Below are positions 15,991 to 24,233 of a stretch of 64,000 bases of DNA, piece after piece; the first letter of the stretch is position 1, and every line of letters begins with the position of its first letter. Below the pieces are notes generated by a model. The model was not told the DNA's origin and searched no databases. It saw only the letters and a list, made by a program, of their open reading frames with translations. The position numbers were made by a program, and so were the translations under genes. This stretch comes from JANQNX01 sp040217095 (GTDB lineage: Bacteria; Pseudomonadota; Gammaproteobacteria; Eutrophobiales; Eutrophobiaceae): positions 372,001-436,000 of the forward strand of contig OZ245888.1 of NCBI GenBank assembly GCA_965229565.1, in the 5' to 3' direction.

Positions 15991-17337
15991 TTATTCCCCG
16001 CAGGCGATGTCAATGCCTTCAGCCGCCACGTCCAGTACCGTGGCGATTTGTTCACGGGTAATTACATACGGTGGCATCAGGTATATGACGTTACCCAGCG
16101 GTCTTAGTAGCACGCCCCGTGTCAGGGCATGTTGATAGACTTTGATTCCACGTCGTTCCTGCCAGGGATAGGGCTCGCGTGCCTGCTTGTCCTTGACCAT
16201 CTCAATAGCGAGGATCATGCCATGCTGTCGTACTTCAGCAACATGGGGATGTTCGGCCAGTGGTTGGCTGTAGTCCCACATGTATGTAGCCAGGGCCTTG
16301 TTATTCTCTATGACATTGTCATCACGAAAGATATCGAGCGAGGCGTTGGCGACTGCACAGGCAATCGGGTTGCCCGTATAGCTATGCGAGTGCAGAAAGG
16401 CTCTCATCTTATCGTATTCATCATAAAAGGCAGCGTACACGTCTTCCGTGGTCAAGGTGACCGATAGCGGCAGGTAACCGGCGGTTATCCCCTTTGACAA
16501 GCACATAAAGTCGGGGGTGATGTTGGCCTGTTCACAGGCAAATAACGTCCCCGTGCGCCCAAATCCAACTGCAATTTCATCAGCGATCAAATGTACCTGG
16601 TATTTGTCACAGGCTTCGCGCAACAAAGACAGGTACACCGGGTGATACATACGCATGTTTCCCGCACACTGTACCAGGGGTTCCACGATCACCGCGGCGA
16701 CTTCATCAGCATGCTGCGCCAGCAAGGCCTCCATGTGCTGGAACATCTTGCGTGAGTGGGTTTCCCAATCGTCATCGGGGGAGCGATGATAGCAGTCCGG
16801 GCTGGGGGCCACGATGGTTTCCATCATCAAAGGACCGTAGGTGTCCTTGTACAGCGCGACATTACCGACCGCCAGTGCACCTAGTGTTTCACCATGGTAA
16901 CTGTTATCTAGCGTGATAAAGCGTTTCTTCTTCGGTTTACCACTGTTCAACCAGTAGTGGTAACTCATCTTCAGCGCGACCTCGATGGCCGACGAACCAT
17001 TGTCAGCATAAAAGCAACGACTCAGTCCCGGCGGCGAAAGCTCCCTGAGCCGCTCCGATAATGTAACGACAGGCTCATGGGTAAATCCGGCAAGGATGAC
17101 ATGTTCCAGCTCCTCAAGCTGTGCGTGGATGGCGGCATTGATGCGCGGGTTGGCATGCCCAAACAGGTTGACCCACCAGGAACTCATGGAATCGATATAG
17201 CGATTGCCGTCAAAGTCCTCCAGGTAAACACCCTTCCCCCTGCGCACGGGTATCAGTGGCAGGGTCTCATGGTCCTTCATCTGCGTGCATGGGTGCCATA
17301 CAACGGACAAATCGCGTTGTTTCAGTCCGTCTGCCAT
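15991..17337 (-). CDS. bioA: Adenosylmethionine-8-amino-7-oxononanoate aminotransferase
   Basis: PLP enzyme of biotin synthesis that transfers the SAM amino group to KAPA to form DAPA. The 448 residues include WHPCTQMKDHE near the start, the cofactor-contact region FYADNGSSAIEVALKM, YHGETLGALAVG, LIADEIAVGFGRTGT and the PLP-lysine site FMCLSKGITAGYLPL. No other bio gene is nearby. It leads the bioA-rsmE-gshA run and is divergent from hspQ across a 69-bp gap. Confidence 0.97.
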   Translation of the reverse strand: MADGLKQRDLSVVWHPCTQMKDHETLPLIPVRRGKGVYLEDFDGNRYIDSMSSWWVNLFGHANPRINAAIHAQLEELEHVILAGFTHEPVVTLSERLRELSPPGLSRCFYADNGSSAIEVALKMSYHYWLNSGKPKKKRFITLDNSYHGETLGALAVGNVALYKDTYGPLMMETIVAPSPDCYHRSPDDDWETHSRKMFQHMEALLAQHADEVAAVIVEPLVQCAGNMRMYHPVYLSLLREACDKYQVHLIADEIAVGFGRTGTLFACEQANITPDFMCLSKGITAGYLPLSVTLTTEDVYAAFYDEYDKMRAFLHSHSYTGNPIACAVANASLDIFRDDNVIENNKALATYMWDYSQPLAEHPHVAEVRQHGMILAIEMVKDKQAREPYPWQERRGIKVYQHALTRGVLLRPLGNVIYLMPPYVITREQIATVLDVAAEGIDIACGE

Positions 17338-17406
17338 GGCTTCAGTTATCGTGAAAGTGTGCTTCTGTTATCATAGAGGTGATTATACTACTTGCTATAC
17401 AGTTGA

Positions 17407-17718
17407 ATGAAACAGGCAAAATTTAATATCGGGCAAATCATTCACCACAGACTGTTTGATTACCGGGGCGTTATTTACGACGTTGACCCTGTATTTAACG
17501 GTACTGAGGAATGGTACCGGGCCGTTGCAAAATCCAGCCCCCCGAAAAATGAACCCTGGTATCGCGTGCTTGTCGATAAAGCAACACACGAGACCTACGT
17601 GGCCGAGCAAAACCTGGAAAGTTGTGAAGAACTTTTCCCAATCAAACACCCACTGGTAAATCTCTATTTTGATAACTTTATCGATGGGCGTTACTCCCAG
17701 AACCAGATTAATAATTAA
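17407..17718 (+). CDS. hspQ: Heat shock protein HspQ (hemimethylated-DNA-binding YccV family)
   Basis: A 103-residue protein matching HspQ throughout. It starts KFNIGQIIHHRLFDYRGVIYDVDP, then has EEWYRAVAKSSPPKNEPWYRVLVD and YVAEQNLESC, and ends near HPLVNLYFDNF. In E. coli HspQ is a small heat-shock factor that affects DnaA stability and Lon activity. It is divergent from bioA and 2 bp upstream of the TerB-like gene, so those two are likely cotranscribed. I see no convincing sigma-32 promoter in the short upstream gap. Confidence 0.93.
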   Translation: MKQAKFNIGQIIHHRLFDYRGVIYDVDPVFNGTEEWYRAVAKSSPPKNEPWYRVLVDKATHETYVAEQNLESCEELFPIKHPLVNLYFDNFIDGRYSQNQINN

Positions 17719-17720
17719 GT

Positions 17721-18167
17721 ATGATAAATACAATCAAGGAATATTTTGAAGGGCTGTTAGCTAACAGCCCGGACGATAACAAAAACAATAAATCGTTGGA
17801 ACTCGCAACTGCCGTACTCATGATCGAGATTAGCCTCGCGGACGATCATATAGATGACAGGGAACGTGATGAAATAAAGAAACAAATGACAACGGGCTTT
17901 GACCTTGATGACCAAACCATACAGGAGTTAATCGAGGCGGCCGAAAAGGAAGTAGATCACTCGGTTTCCCTGTATGAGTTTACGAGTCTATTAAACGACA
18001 AGCTGCCGATGGAAGATCGCGTAGCGGTCGTAAAAAACCTGTGGCGAATCGCCTACGCTGACAACGTTCTGGACAAGTATGAAGAGTATTACATTCGCAA
18101 AGTAGCAGATCTGTTATACGTCGCCCATTCGGACTTCATAAAAAGCAAACTGGACGCGGCTAACTAG
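17721..18167 (+). CDS. TerB-like acidic helical protein
   Basis: A 148-residue, mostly helical, acidic protein of the TerB/TerB-like superfamily. Two conserved blocks hold clustered acidic residues: ISLADDHIDDRERDEI and YADNVLDKYEEYYIRKVADLL. The second, with NLWRIAYAD, is characteristic of this fold. TerB domains are thought to bind metal through these acids; a role in tellurite resistance is not implied for stand-alone copies. It follows hspQ by 2 bp, and its 3' end overlaps the convergent rsd-like gene by 8 bp. Confidence 0.85.
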   Translation: MINTIKEYFEGLLANSPDDNKNNKSLELATAVLMIEISLADDHIDDRERDEIKKQMTTGFDLDDQTIQELIEAAEKEVDHSVSLYEFTSLLNDKLPMEDRVAVVKNLWRIAYADNVLDKYEEYYIRKVADLLYVAHSDFIKSKLDAAN

Positions 18168-18618
18168 AGTCCTTGCCAATCATGGTATCAATTAGCTGAT
18201 CTTCCAGTTCGATACGCGTGGAAAGCTCTTCGCAAAGCCTGGACAGATCAGACTTTAAATCGGATAGATCGTTACCATCATTCTCGGAACTGTATTTTTC
18301 ATCAAACGCCAACGCGGTTTCCGTCGTTTGTTCAATCCTGGGATAGATCTTGACTGCTAGCTCGGACACGGCCTTGCGCCGTTCCTTACCCTCGGCTATA
18401 CGTTGATATAAACCAAAGTGTGCAGCGGCGATATAATCCACCAGTAACTGTACAAATTCTTCCAGGTCCGACTTCGAGTTAAATGGTTCTTCGGATGAGC
18501 TCTCCGAAGAGACTTTCAACAGCAATGAAAACAGTTCATTTCTTTCCTTGAGCATGTGCTCAATTAACTGCTGACTTTCGCTACGCCTCTCTTCAATCGC
18601 TTCCAGTTGTTCTGTCAT
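18160..18618 (-). CDS. rsd: Rsd/AlgQ-family anti-sigma-70 regulator
   Basis: A 152-residue helical protein. The segment LEEFVQLLVDYIAAAHFGLYQRIAEG aligns with the Rsd core (FCQSLVDYLSAGHFSIYERI in E. coli). The C-terminal LSRLCEELSTRIELEDQLIDTMI matches LSDIGEALEARFVLEDKLI. Rsd binds region 4 of sigma-70 in stationary phase and shifts polymerase toward alternative sigma factors; AlgQ is the Pseudomonas member. The match comes from memory of the E. coli protein and is strong in these two helices. Its neighbours give no further support. Confidence 0.8.
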   Translation of the reverse strand: MTEQLEAIEERRSESQQLIEHMLKERNELFSLLLKVSSESSSEEPFNSKSDLEEFVQLLVDYIAAAHFGLYQRIAEGKERRKAVSELAVKIYPRIEQTTETALAFDEKYSSENDGNDLSDLKSDLSRLCEELSTRIELEDQLIDTMIGKDSS

Positions 18619-18950
18619 TTTTACACCGTGATATTTGCTATTCTTATGTCGCTTACCGCTACCTACAGCAAGCCAAGTTTATTTTAACAAGATAATTCTC
18701 AATGCCATAACATTCATCATGCCCGCTAGCCGCCATGCTTGCAATCCGGTAGTGTTGTCAAGCGCAAGCAATATCGCAATTCACGCAGTTTAATATATGA
18801 ATTCGTTATGTTTTCGCGAATTTATAAGCTAGACTTTCGCTTGTACCTGGTAATTCACGTTTGCCGACGGACAAATATCAGTAAAAACAAATATAATATT
18901 GACCTCATATCGGCTTATTTGAGAATAAGAAAATTACCGCTCCTAACGCA
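18619..18950. other. Intergenic region, 332 bp, no gene seen
   Basis: Lies between the start of the rsd-like gene (leftward) and the start of the Ser/Thr kinase (rightward), so it should contain two divergent promoters. It is AT-rich toward the right. TTGACC occurs at about 18899 but has no good -10 at standard spacing. I see no RNA gene, strong hairpin or repeat. A small reading frame across 18739-18975 has no supporting features. Confidence 0.5.
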
Positions 18951-20384
18951 ATGGAAATTCCCGGCTATCGAATAGAAAAAGAGATTGGCAAAGGCGGGAT
19001 GGCTACAGTGTATCTTGCTACGCAGGAATCTCTGGGTCGTTCAGTGGTTTTAAAGGTGCTTGATCATGCTAGGCGTGGGCAATCATCAGACCTGGTCCAG
19101 AGGTTTCTTGATGAAGGCCGCATCATTGCCGCATTGCATCATCCGAACATTGTTACCATTTACGATATTGGCACGGCGGGTGATGATATTTATATTTCCA
19201 TGGAATACGTTGAGGGCGGTGATTTAAAAGCCCGCCTCGAGTCGAGCTTCAGACCAGAAAAAACACTCGAAATCATTGCCAAGATAGCATCCGCACTTGC
19301 GAGTGCGCATTCACATAATATTATTCATCGTGATGTTAAACCGGGGAATATATTGTTCAGAAACGATAATACCCCCCTGCTCTCTGATTTCGGCATTGCA
19401 AAGCAGACCGATATAGACAATAACCTGACCGCGACACATGTCTTCATGGGAAGCCCCAACTACGTCAGCCCGGAACAGGCAGAGGGCGAGAACGTAGACG
19501 GTCGCAGTGATATATACAGTCTTGGATGTATCTTCTACGAGATGTTAACAGGATATAAGCCTTATCACTCGCGCTCTGTCATTGATATCGTGATGCAACA
19601 CAGGACAGCCCCGGTTCCGACCTTGCCTGAATCACTTGCCGAGTATCAACCAGTACTCAACAAAATGATGGCCAAGAACCAGGATGACAGATTCGCATCT
19701 GCCGACGAAGTAGTGCATGAAATGGAGAAGATGCTGGCCAACAAGAGAAAGGCACAGGAAACCAGCGTGGTTACACCCGGTGTCTACAGCAAGAAGACCA
19801 CAATGGTTGTCCTGATAATCCTGCTGGTGCTGTCGTCAGCATTTTTCTTCAGCCTGCAGTTCGTGGAAATCACTATAAAGCGAGGCACCAGCGTCAAGTT
19901 TGATGAGCCAGTCGCCGCCGCCGTGAGCATGCCGCCAACCGTAACAGCAGAACAAATTCCAGCAGATACTTCACAGGATAAAGTTGAATTGCAGCAGCAA
20001 CCTGTCACAGAAAATACTGATATTCAGGATGAGCCGGTAACAGATGACATTGTGAGGGCGCTGGAGTGGCTGGGAACACAGAGTCTGAATGACTCCCGGC
20101 TGGATGCACCTCCAAGGGACAATGCCTATTATTACTTTGCCAAGCTTCTCAAACTGCAACCGGACAATGTTGTCGCCTACAAGGGCATACTCAGTATTGC
20201 GGAAAGATATGCGGACATGGCGGAGCGCGCCCTGGCTAATGATGAGACAGAGAAAACACGAATGTACGTGGATCGCGGATTACAAATTGATCCAAATAAT
20301 CAATCCCTTCTACTACTTGATTCATTACTGAAAAATCAGAGCACGGGCTTCTGGGGTTTGTTAAAGTCAATCTTTACAGGCTAG
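18951..20384 (+). CDS. Membrane-anchored Ser/Thr protein kinase
   Basis: A 477-residue Hanks-type kinase. The domain covers about 5-262, with G-loop GKGGMATV (13-20), Lys35 in VVLKV, the catalytic loop HRDVKPGN (126-133), DFG at 146-148, and the activation segment ending MGSPNYVSPEQ. All catalytic residues are present. A single membrane helix follows at about 284-304. The outer 170 residues lack PASTA repeats; the last 90 look like helical TPR-type repeats (YYYFAKLLKLQPDNVVAYKG). Substrates are unknown. The end overlaps the convergent DUF4124 gene by 4 bp (CTAG). Confidence 0.92.
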   Translation: MEIPGYRIEKEIGKGGMATVYLATQESLGRSVVLKVLDHARRGQSSDLVQRFLDEGRIIAALHHPNIVTIYDIGTAGDDIYISMEYVEGGDLKARLESSFRPEKTLEIIAKIASALASAHSHNIIHRDVKPGNILFRNDNTPLLSDFGIAKQTDIDNNLTATHVFMGSPNYVSPEQAEGENVDGRSDIYSLGCIFYEMLTGYKPYHSRSVIDIVMQHRTAPVPTLPESLAEYQPVLNKMMAKNQDDRFASADEVVHEMEKMLANKRKAQETSVVTPGVYSKKTTMVVLIILLVLSSAFFFSLQFVEITIKRGTSVKFDEPVAAAVSMPPTVTAEQIPADTSQDKVELQQQPVTENTDIQDEPVTDDIVRALEWLGTQSLNDSRLDAPPRDNAYYYFAKLLKLQPDNVVAYKGILSIAERYADMAERALANDETEKTRMYVDRGLQIDPNNQSLLLLDSLLKNQSTGFWGLLKSIFTG

Positions 20385-20899
20385 GTATCGTTCGGCCTGT
20401 TTTGCGCGGCCTGGTTATCTTCCCATTCTTCAACCATCTCGCGCATTTGCTCCATCATTTTCTGCTCCTGCGCCTGCTCTTCTTCACTCATTGCTTTCTT
20501 GTTTTGTTCAAGCTCCTCGAGTACGGAATCAGCAGATACTTCGTCTCCCACAACAGCAGGCAGCGGAATTTCCTCTTCTTCTGTGATGTAGTTATCTTTC
20601 AATTCCCTGGAACGTGTCAATTTTTCTTTTGCCGCAAGTCGATCTTCTTCGGCCATGATAAAGGCACGTTTGCGCAATTCACGCTGCGCCTCACGCGAAA
20701 GCTTGATATCGGTATCATCGACAAGTCTGCCCTTTTCAAAGACAAGCACCCTTGGACCAGTTTCTCCGCTGCGATACCAGGAAGGGGGTTTACCGGATAA
20801 TTGCGTAGTACCGGAATCAGTCTCTACCCACTGATACATGCGAGCCAGGCTATGAGGACTGAATAACAATAAAATCGACAGGAAGAGAATTCTTGGCAT
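20381..20899 (-). CDS. Exported DUF4124-like protein
   Basis: A 172-residue protein with a cleavable-looking signal peptide (MPRILFLSILLLFSPHSLA). A short DUF4124-type beta domain follows (RMYQWVETDSGTTQLSGKPPSWY), then a long charged, probably coiled-coil tail rich in Glu, Lys and Gln with a final acidic stretch around EEQAQEQKMMEQMREMVEEWE. DUF4124 proteins are common periplasmic proteins of unknown function in beta/gammaproteobacteria. It lies 89 bp downstream of the ABC ATPase gene and may be transcribed with it. Confidence 0.75.
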   Translation of the reverse strand: MPRILFLSILLLFSPHSLARMYQWVETDSGTTQLSGKPPSWYRSGETGPRVLVFEKGRLVDDTDIKLSREAQRELRKRAFIMAEEDRLAAKEKLTRSRELKDNYITEEEEIPLPAVVGDEVSADSVLEELEQNKKAMSEEEQAQEQKMMEQMREMVEEWEDNQAAQNRPNDT

Positions 20900-20988
20900 T
20901 ATCTTGTCTTTATGCTGAAACCAATAAAACTAGTATCTTGTTCGTCATTTCGCATGTCAATGTCAAAAAAATCATTTCTGGTCAGGCC

Positions 20989-21708
20989 TCATTCAATACA
21001 CTGCATGTAAGCGGCTTTCAGCGTCGGCTGTTGATAGTAGTCACAACAGTCTGCCGGTGATCCATCAAACCTGATCTCACCCTGGTGCAGGATTATCAGC
21101 CTGTCACAGAGGTCTTCAATATCACTCAATAAATGTGTGCTGAAAAAAAGAGTTTGGTCATCCTGCCGCAGGGAAAGCAAATATTTTTTTAAATAGGACC
21201 TGGCCTTTGGGTCCAGTCCGCTCATGGGTTCATCCAGCAATAGCAGGGGGCGCTTGCTCAAAAAGCAGGCAGCAAGCCCCAGTTTTTGTGCCATCCCCTT
21301 GGAATACTGCCGCACCGGTTTATCAAGTGCAGACAATTCCAGGTCCAGTAATGTCAGCATAGCCTCCATGTCCTGCCTGGTAATGGGCACAGTATGCAGT
21401 TCAGCCATGTATTGCAGGAAATCTTTTCCTTTCAGGTAGTAAGGTGGTTTGAATTGTTCCGGCAGAAAAGAAAGCTTTTCCCGTGCGGTCGGCATTCTAT
21501 GAGATTTACCATAGATTTCGATACTACCCTGTTTAATGGCAACAAAATCAAGCACCGATTTGATAAGGGTAGACTTTCCGGCACCATTGATACCTACCAG
21601 CCCGACATATTCACCACTATTAATCGTGCATGAAATACGGTTGAGTACCACCTTGTTCTGGTAGCTGTGTTCAAGTTCCTGGATGGTGAGGGCTGATAAA
21701 CCGTTCAT
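20989..21708 (-). CDS. ABC transporter ATP-binding protein
   Basis: A 239-residue ATPase with Walker A GINGAGKSTLI (about 37-47), signature YSKGMAQKLGLA, Walker B PLLLLDEPMSGLD and switch histidine in FFSTHLLSD. It is of the ABC-2 exporter type (CcmA/NatA-like) and most plausibly works with the permease at 23390-24166, although a prepilin gene and a TPR-like gene lie between them. It starts just beyond the terminator hairpin at 21713-21736 and has no visible ribosome site. The substrate is unknown. Confidence 0.92.
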   Translation of the reverse strand: MNGLSALTIQELEHSYQNKVVLNRISCTINSGEYVGLVGINGAGKSTLIKSVLDFVAIKQGSIEIYGKSHRMPTAREKLSFLPEQFKPPYYLKGKDFLQYMAELHTVPITRQDMEAMLTLLDLELSALDKPVRQYSKGMAQKLGLAACFLSKRPLLLLDEPMSGLDPKARSYLKKYLLSLRQDDQTLFFSTHLLSDIEDLCDRLIILHQGEIRFDGSPADCCDYYQQPTLKAAYMQCIE

Positions 21709-21712
21709 GTAT

Positions 21713-21736
21713 AAAAAAAGCCCGCGTTAGCGGGCT
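21713..21736 (-). terminator. Rho-independent terminator of the prepilin gene
   Basis: On the minus strand a 7-bp GC-rich stem (AGCCCGC/GCGGGCT, GTTA-type tetraloop) at 21719-21736 is followed immediately by seven T residues. It lies 19 bp after the prepilin stop codon and directly before the ABC ATPase start, so it should separate the two transcripts. Confidence 0.85.
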
Positions 21737-21754
21737 TCTCGATGCGTGGGATGC

Positions 21755-22486
21755 CTAGTAGATAAACATCGCATTACAACTTTGTTCGGCACCGTCAATA
21801 TTCCAGATATCCGGGGTACCAGCAGTAACGCATGCAGCGGTGGTATTAAACACGGTGGTTCCACCCGTCACATCGGTATGTCTCAGGACACCCGTTGCCG
21901 GTTGTGAATCATCGATCTTTACATCCAGTTCTCGCAGAATACTGACCGGGATCTGGTTGCCAAATACGAAAGCCAGGCGCGCACTTGGTGTGCCTGTTTC
22001 AACGGCATAGCTATCACTACGGGTTAACATGACACGCCCATTGAACGCGTTTACCGGGGCCACGGTTGCAGCCACGTAAGCAGCATCGTCGGCTGCAATA
22101 CCAGTGAATGAACCCTGGATAAAACCGGCACCAGCCAGTTGTGCCCACAGGGCTGCTGCTTCTGGATAGTCTTCTGCATCCAGCGATCCATTACCATTAC
22201 CGCCTATTGCCGGGGTACCGGTACAGTTGGCCGTGCTAGGCAGGTTGCTTGCACCAATGGCGTTACAGGCATTGGCAGCGGTCATATCGCCAGGGACCGC
22301 ACGATAACGGTCAATAAAGCCATAATAGGCAGCCTGTGTGCCCGAGTTCTGATCCGCGAGGTTGCGAACACGCGCGCTGTTTATCAATTCCTGGCCCTTC
22401 AGGATCCCGCCCAGCAGGAGACCGATAATCACGAGTACAATTGCGATTTCAACCAGTGTAAAGCCTTTCTGTTTTGTATTAACCAT
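21755..22486 (-). CDS. Type IV prepilin-like protein
   Basis: 243 residues with a textbook class III prepilin start: KQKG cleavage site, then FTLVEIAIVLVIIGLLLGGILKG with Glu at +5. The mature domain begins with the usual amphipathic helix (QELINSARVRNLADQ) and contains four cysteines: the pair in NACNAIGASNLPSTANC, plus TAACVTAG and EQSCNAMF near the C-terminus, suggesting disulfide-closed loops. It has CGGAG upstream of the ATG and its own terminator. It may be a pilin exported by the pilus machinery encoded from 25909 onward, since no assembly gene is adjacent. It lies inside an ABC transporter locus. Confidence 0.9.
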   Translation of the reverse strand: MVNTKQKGFTLVEIAIVLVIIGLLLGGILKGQELINSARVRNLADQNSGTQAAYYGFIDRYRAVPGDMTAANACNAIGASNLPSTANCTGTPAIGGNGNGSLDAEDYPEAAALWAQLAGAGFIQGSFTGIAADDAAYVAATVAPVNAFNGRVMLTRSDSYAVETGTPSARLAFVFGNQIPVSILRELDVKIDDSQPATGVLRHTDVTGGTTVFNTTAACVTAGTPDIWNIDGAEQSCNAMFIY

Positions 22487-22657
22487 GACTAACTCCGCTA
22501 CGTAAATTCGAACAATTACGAATGTAATGCAGGCATCGTGCCATAATTATAAGTTATTGTATTTATTATACTATATGAATGTACTTAAAGTATTTTCTAG
22601 TCATATTTGCTGATTTGTCAACAACTTTGTCGATATCTCGACAACCTGGTAAAACCA

Positions 22658-23386
22658 TTACTGCGACTGTATGCGTTGTTCCAGTTGTTGCAGGCGCTCG
22701 GCCAGGAAACGCTGCTGTTGCGGATCATCGAGTTCGCCACTATCCAGCAGGCCGCCGATCAGGATTCGTGCCGCCTCCAGTTCACCCATGTCTTCCAGGA
22801 CGAAAAATTCCATCTGCTTTGCCCAGTATGGAACGTGCGCAGCAGTCGCGTGCAGGCGCAATAACCGGGCATAGTGACGAGCCAACTCCATATCACCCAG
22901 CCTGTGCTTGGCAATATAAACCGCGTGTGCCATGGATGACCAACGCACATCAGGCTGTTGCAAAAACTTGTCTTGTATAAAGCGTAGCATTTGGCGTTGG
23001 CGACCGGAGTCCGGCACTTCCGCGTAAAACCTTGCCGCTGCCAGTAACGGGTATTGCATGTGTGAATCCAGTTGCAGTATGACATCCAGCCACTCGATGA
23101 CACGCGCATAATCAAGTTCTTTCAGGGATAGGCTTATCCCGGGCTGGTTATCAAACGCCTGCAACCACAGCATGGTCAACCGGGCACTGGTTAACCTGTC
23201 ACTTAGCCCAACCAGGCTGATAATTTCACTGTCTGGTGGTGATGACAGGGGTTTTTTCGTGGCCTCAAGATCAGCCTGAAAATAATGAAACAGGCACTGC
23301 CCGATAAGGGATAAAAGCAATAGTAGCCAGATAACCCGAGGCACATCATTGACGGGGCGGGTTGCCGTCAACAAGGAACGCATCAT
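22658..23386 (-). CDS. Membrane-anchored helical-repeat protein of unknown function
   Basis: A 242-residue protein with one N-terminal membrane helix (VIWLLLLLSLIGQCLFHYF) and a helical outer part resembling degenerate TPRs, with pairs of helices around LDYARVIEWLDVILQLDSHMQYPLLAAARFYAEV and GDMELARHYARLLRL. No enzyme motif is seen. It follows the ABC permease by 3 bp, so it is presumably cotranscribed with the exporter and may be an accessory subunit. I do not recognise a named family. Confidence 0.65.
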   Translation of the reverse strand: MMRSLLTATRPVNDVPRVIWLLLLLSLIGQCLFHYFQADLEATKKPLSSPPDSEIISLVGLSDRLTSARLTMLWLQAFDNQPGISLSLKELDYARVIEWLDVILQLDSHMQYPLLAAARFYAEVPDSGRQRQMLRFIQDKFLQQPDVRWSSMAHAVYIAKHRLGDMELARHYARLLRLHATAAHVPYWAKQMEFFVLEDMGELEAARILIGGLLDSGELDDPQQQRFLAERLQQLEQRIQSQ

Positions 23387-23389
23387 CGT

Positions 23390-24166
23390 TTATAACTCCT
23401 TGCGATACAGGTCAAACAATCCCGCCGCTGACAATAAAATCACATATATAAACGTTTGCATGACAACGGTATAAATATCGCCGCTATCGGAGACACCATA
23501 AAGAAGCCACTCTGTTTGAGTGAAACGTTGCAAATCGGGAATAACGTATGCCAAGAGACCAATCACCGCTTCCATGAATTGATGACTGATAGCTTGCTGA
23601 TCCAGGATCGGTGCCCCACTGATCAGTTGTATAGTTTGTATGGAACGTGCCAACAGGTAAAAACCGGCGACAACAGTAAATGCCTGGGTAACATTATTTA
23701 ATGTAAATAAACATAACAGGCTAAGACTGACCACGATCAGTAGTTCACAATAGAGCGAGAGTGTCCACATTAGCAGGTAATTACCGGTAATAAAAAACTG
23801 TATACAGGCTGATACACATAACGTAACAAGCAAGGCAATAACCGCATACCCTGTAAATTTTCCGAAGAAATAGGTAGCACGGTTAACCGGATGGGACAGG
23901 ATTAGTTCAAAGCCCTTGTCATTAAATTCACGCAGCATACTGCTGATAATAAACAGGCTGAGCGTAAATACTGCAAACAGCCTTAGCGTGAATGCAAGGA
24001 GTGCTGTTTGCATTGCGGCACTTTCAGTGATGGCAAGTGCACCTGCAAATATTGCCGCTAGACTGGCAAGCACAAGCCCGGTCATTATCAGCAACGTAAA
24101 ACGGTCACGCATTGCCTCGAGCAATAAAAACCGGGCTATCGTGAACGCGCTTCTATGCATGGTCAT
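23390..24166 (-). CDS. ABC-2 type transporter permease
   Basis: A 258-residue protein with about six membrane helices and the organisation of ABC-2 exporter permeases. A short cytoplasmic N-terminus ends in a first helix (LTLLIMTGLVLASLAAIFAGAL). FNDKGFELILSHPVNRATYFFGKFTGY is the typical coupling-helix region of this class. The partner ATPase is probably the one at 20989-21708. The substrate is unknown. Confidence 0.85.
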   Translation of the reverse strand: MTMHRSAFTIARFLLLEAMRDRFTLLIMTGLVLASLAAIFAGALAITESAAMQTALLAFTLRLFAVFTLSLFIISSMLREFNDKGFELILSHPVNRATYFFGKFTGYAVIALLVTLCVSACIQFFITGNYLLMWTLSLYCELLIVVSLSLLCLFTLNNVTQAFTVVAGFYLLARSIQTIQLISGAPILDQQAISHQFMEAVIGLLAYVIPDLQRFTQTEWLLYGVSDSGDIYTVVMQTFIYVILLSAAGLFDLYRKEL

Positions 24167-24233
24167 AAACGATTCTTTGTTGACTGTTCATACTAGGCTA
24201 ATATAGCAAAAAACGCGCTAACAGCATTCATTT

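Noticed and set aside
18739..18975. Small frame before the Ser/Thr kinase
   Set aside because: It overlaps the kinase start in another frame and shows no domain or ribosome site.
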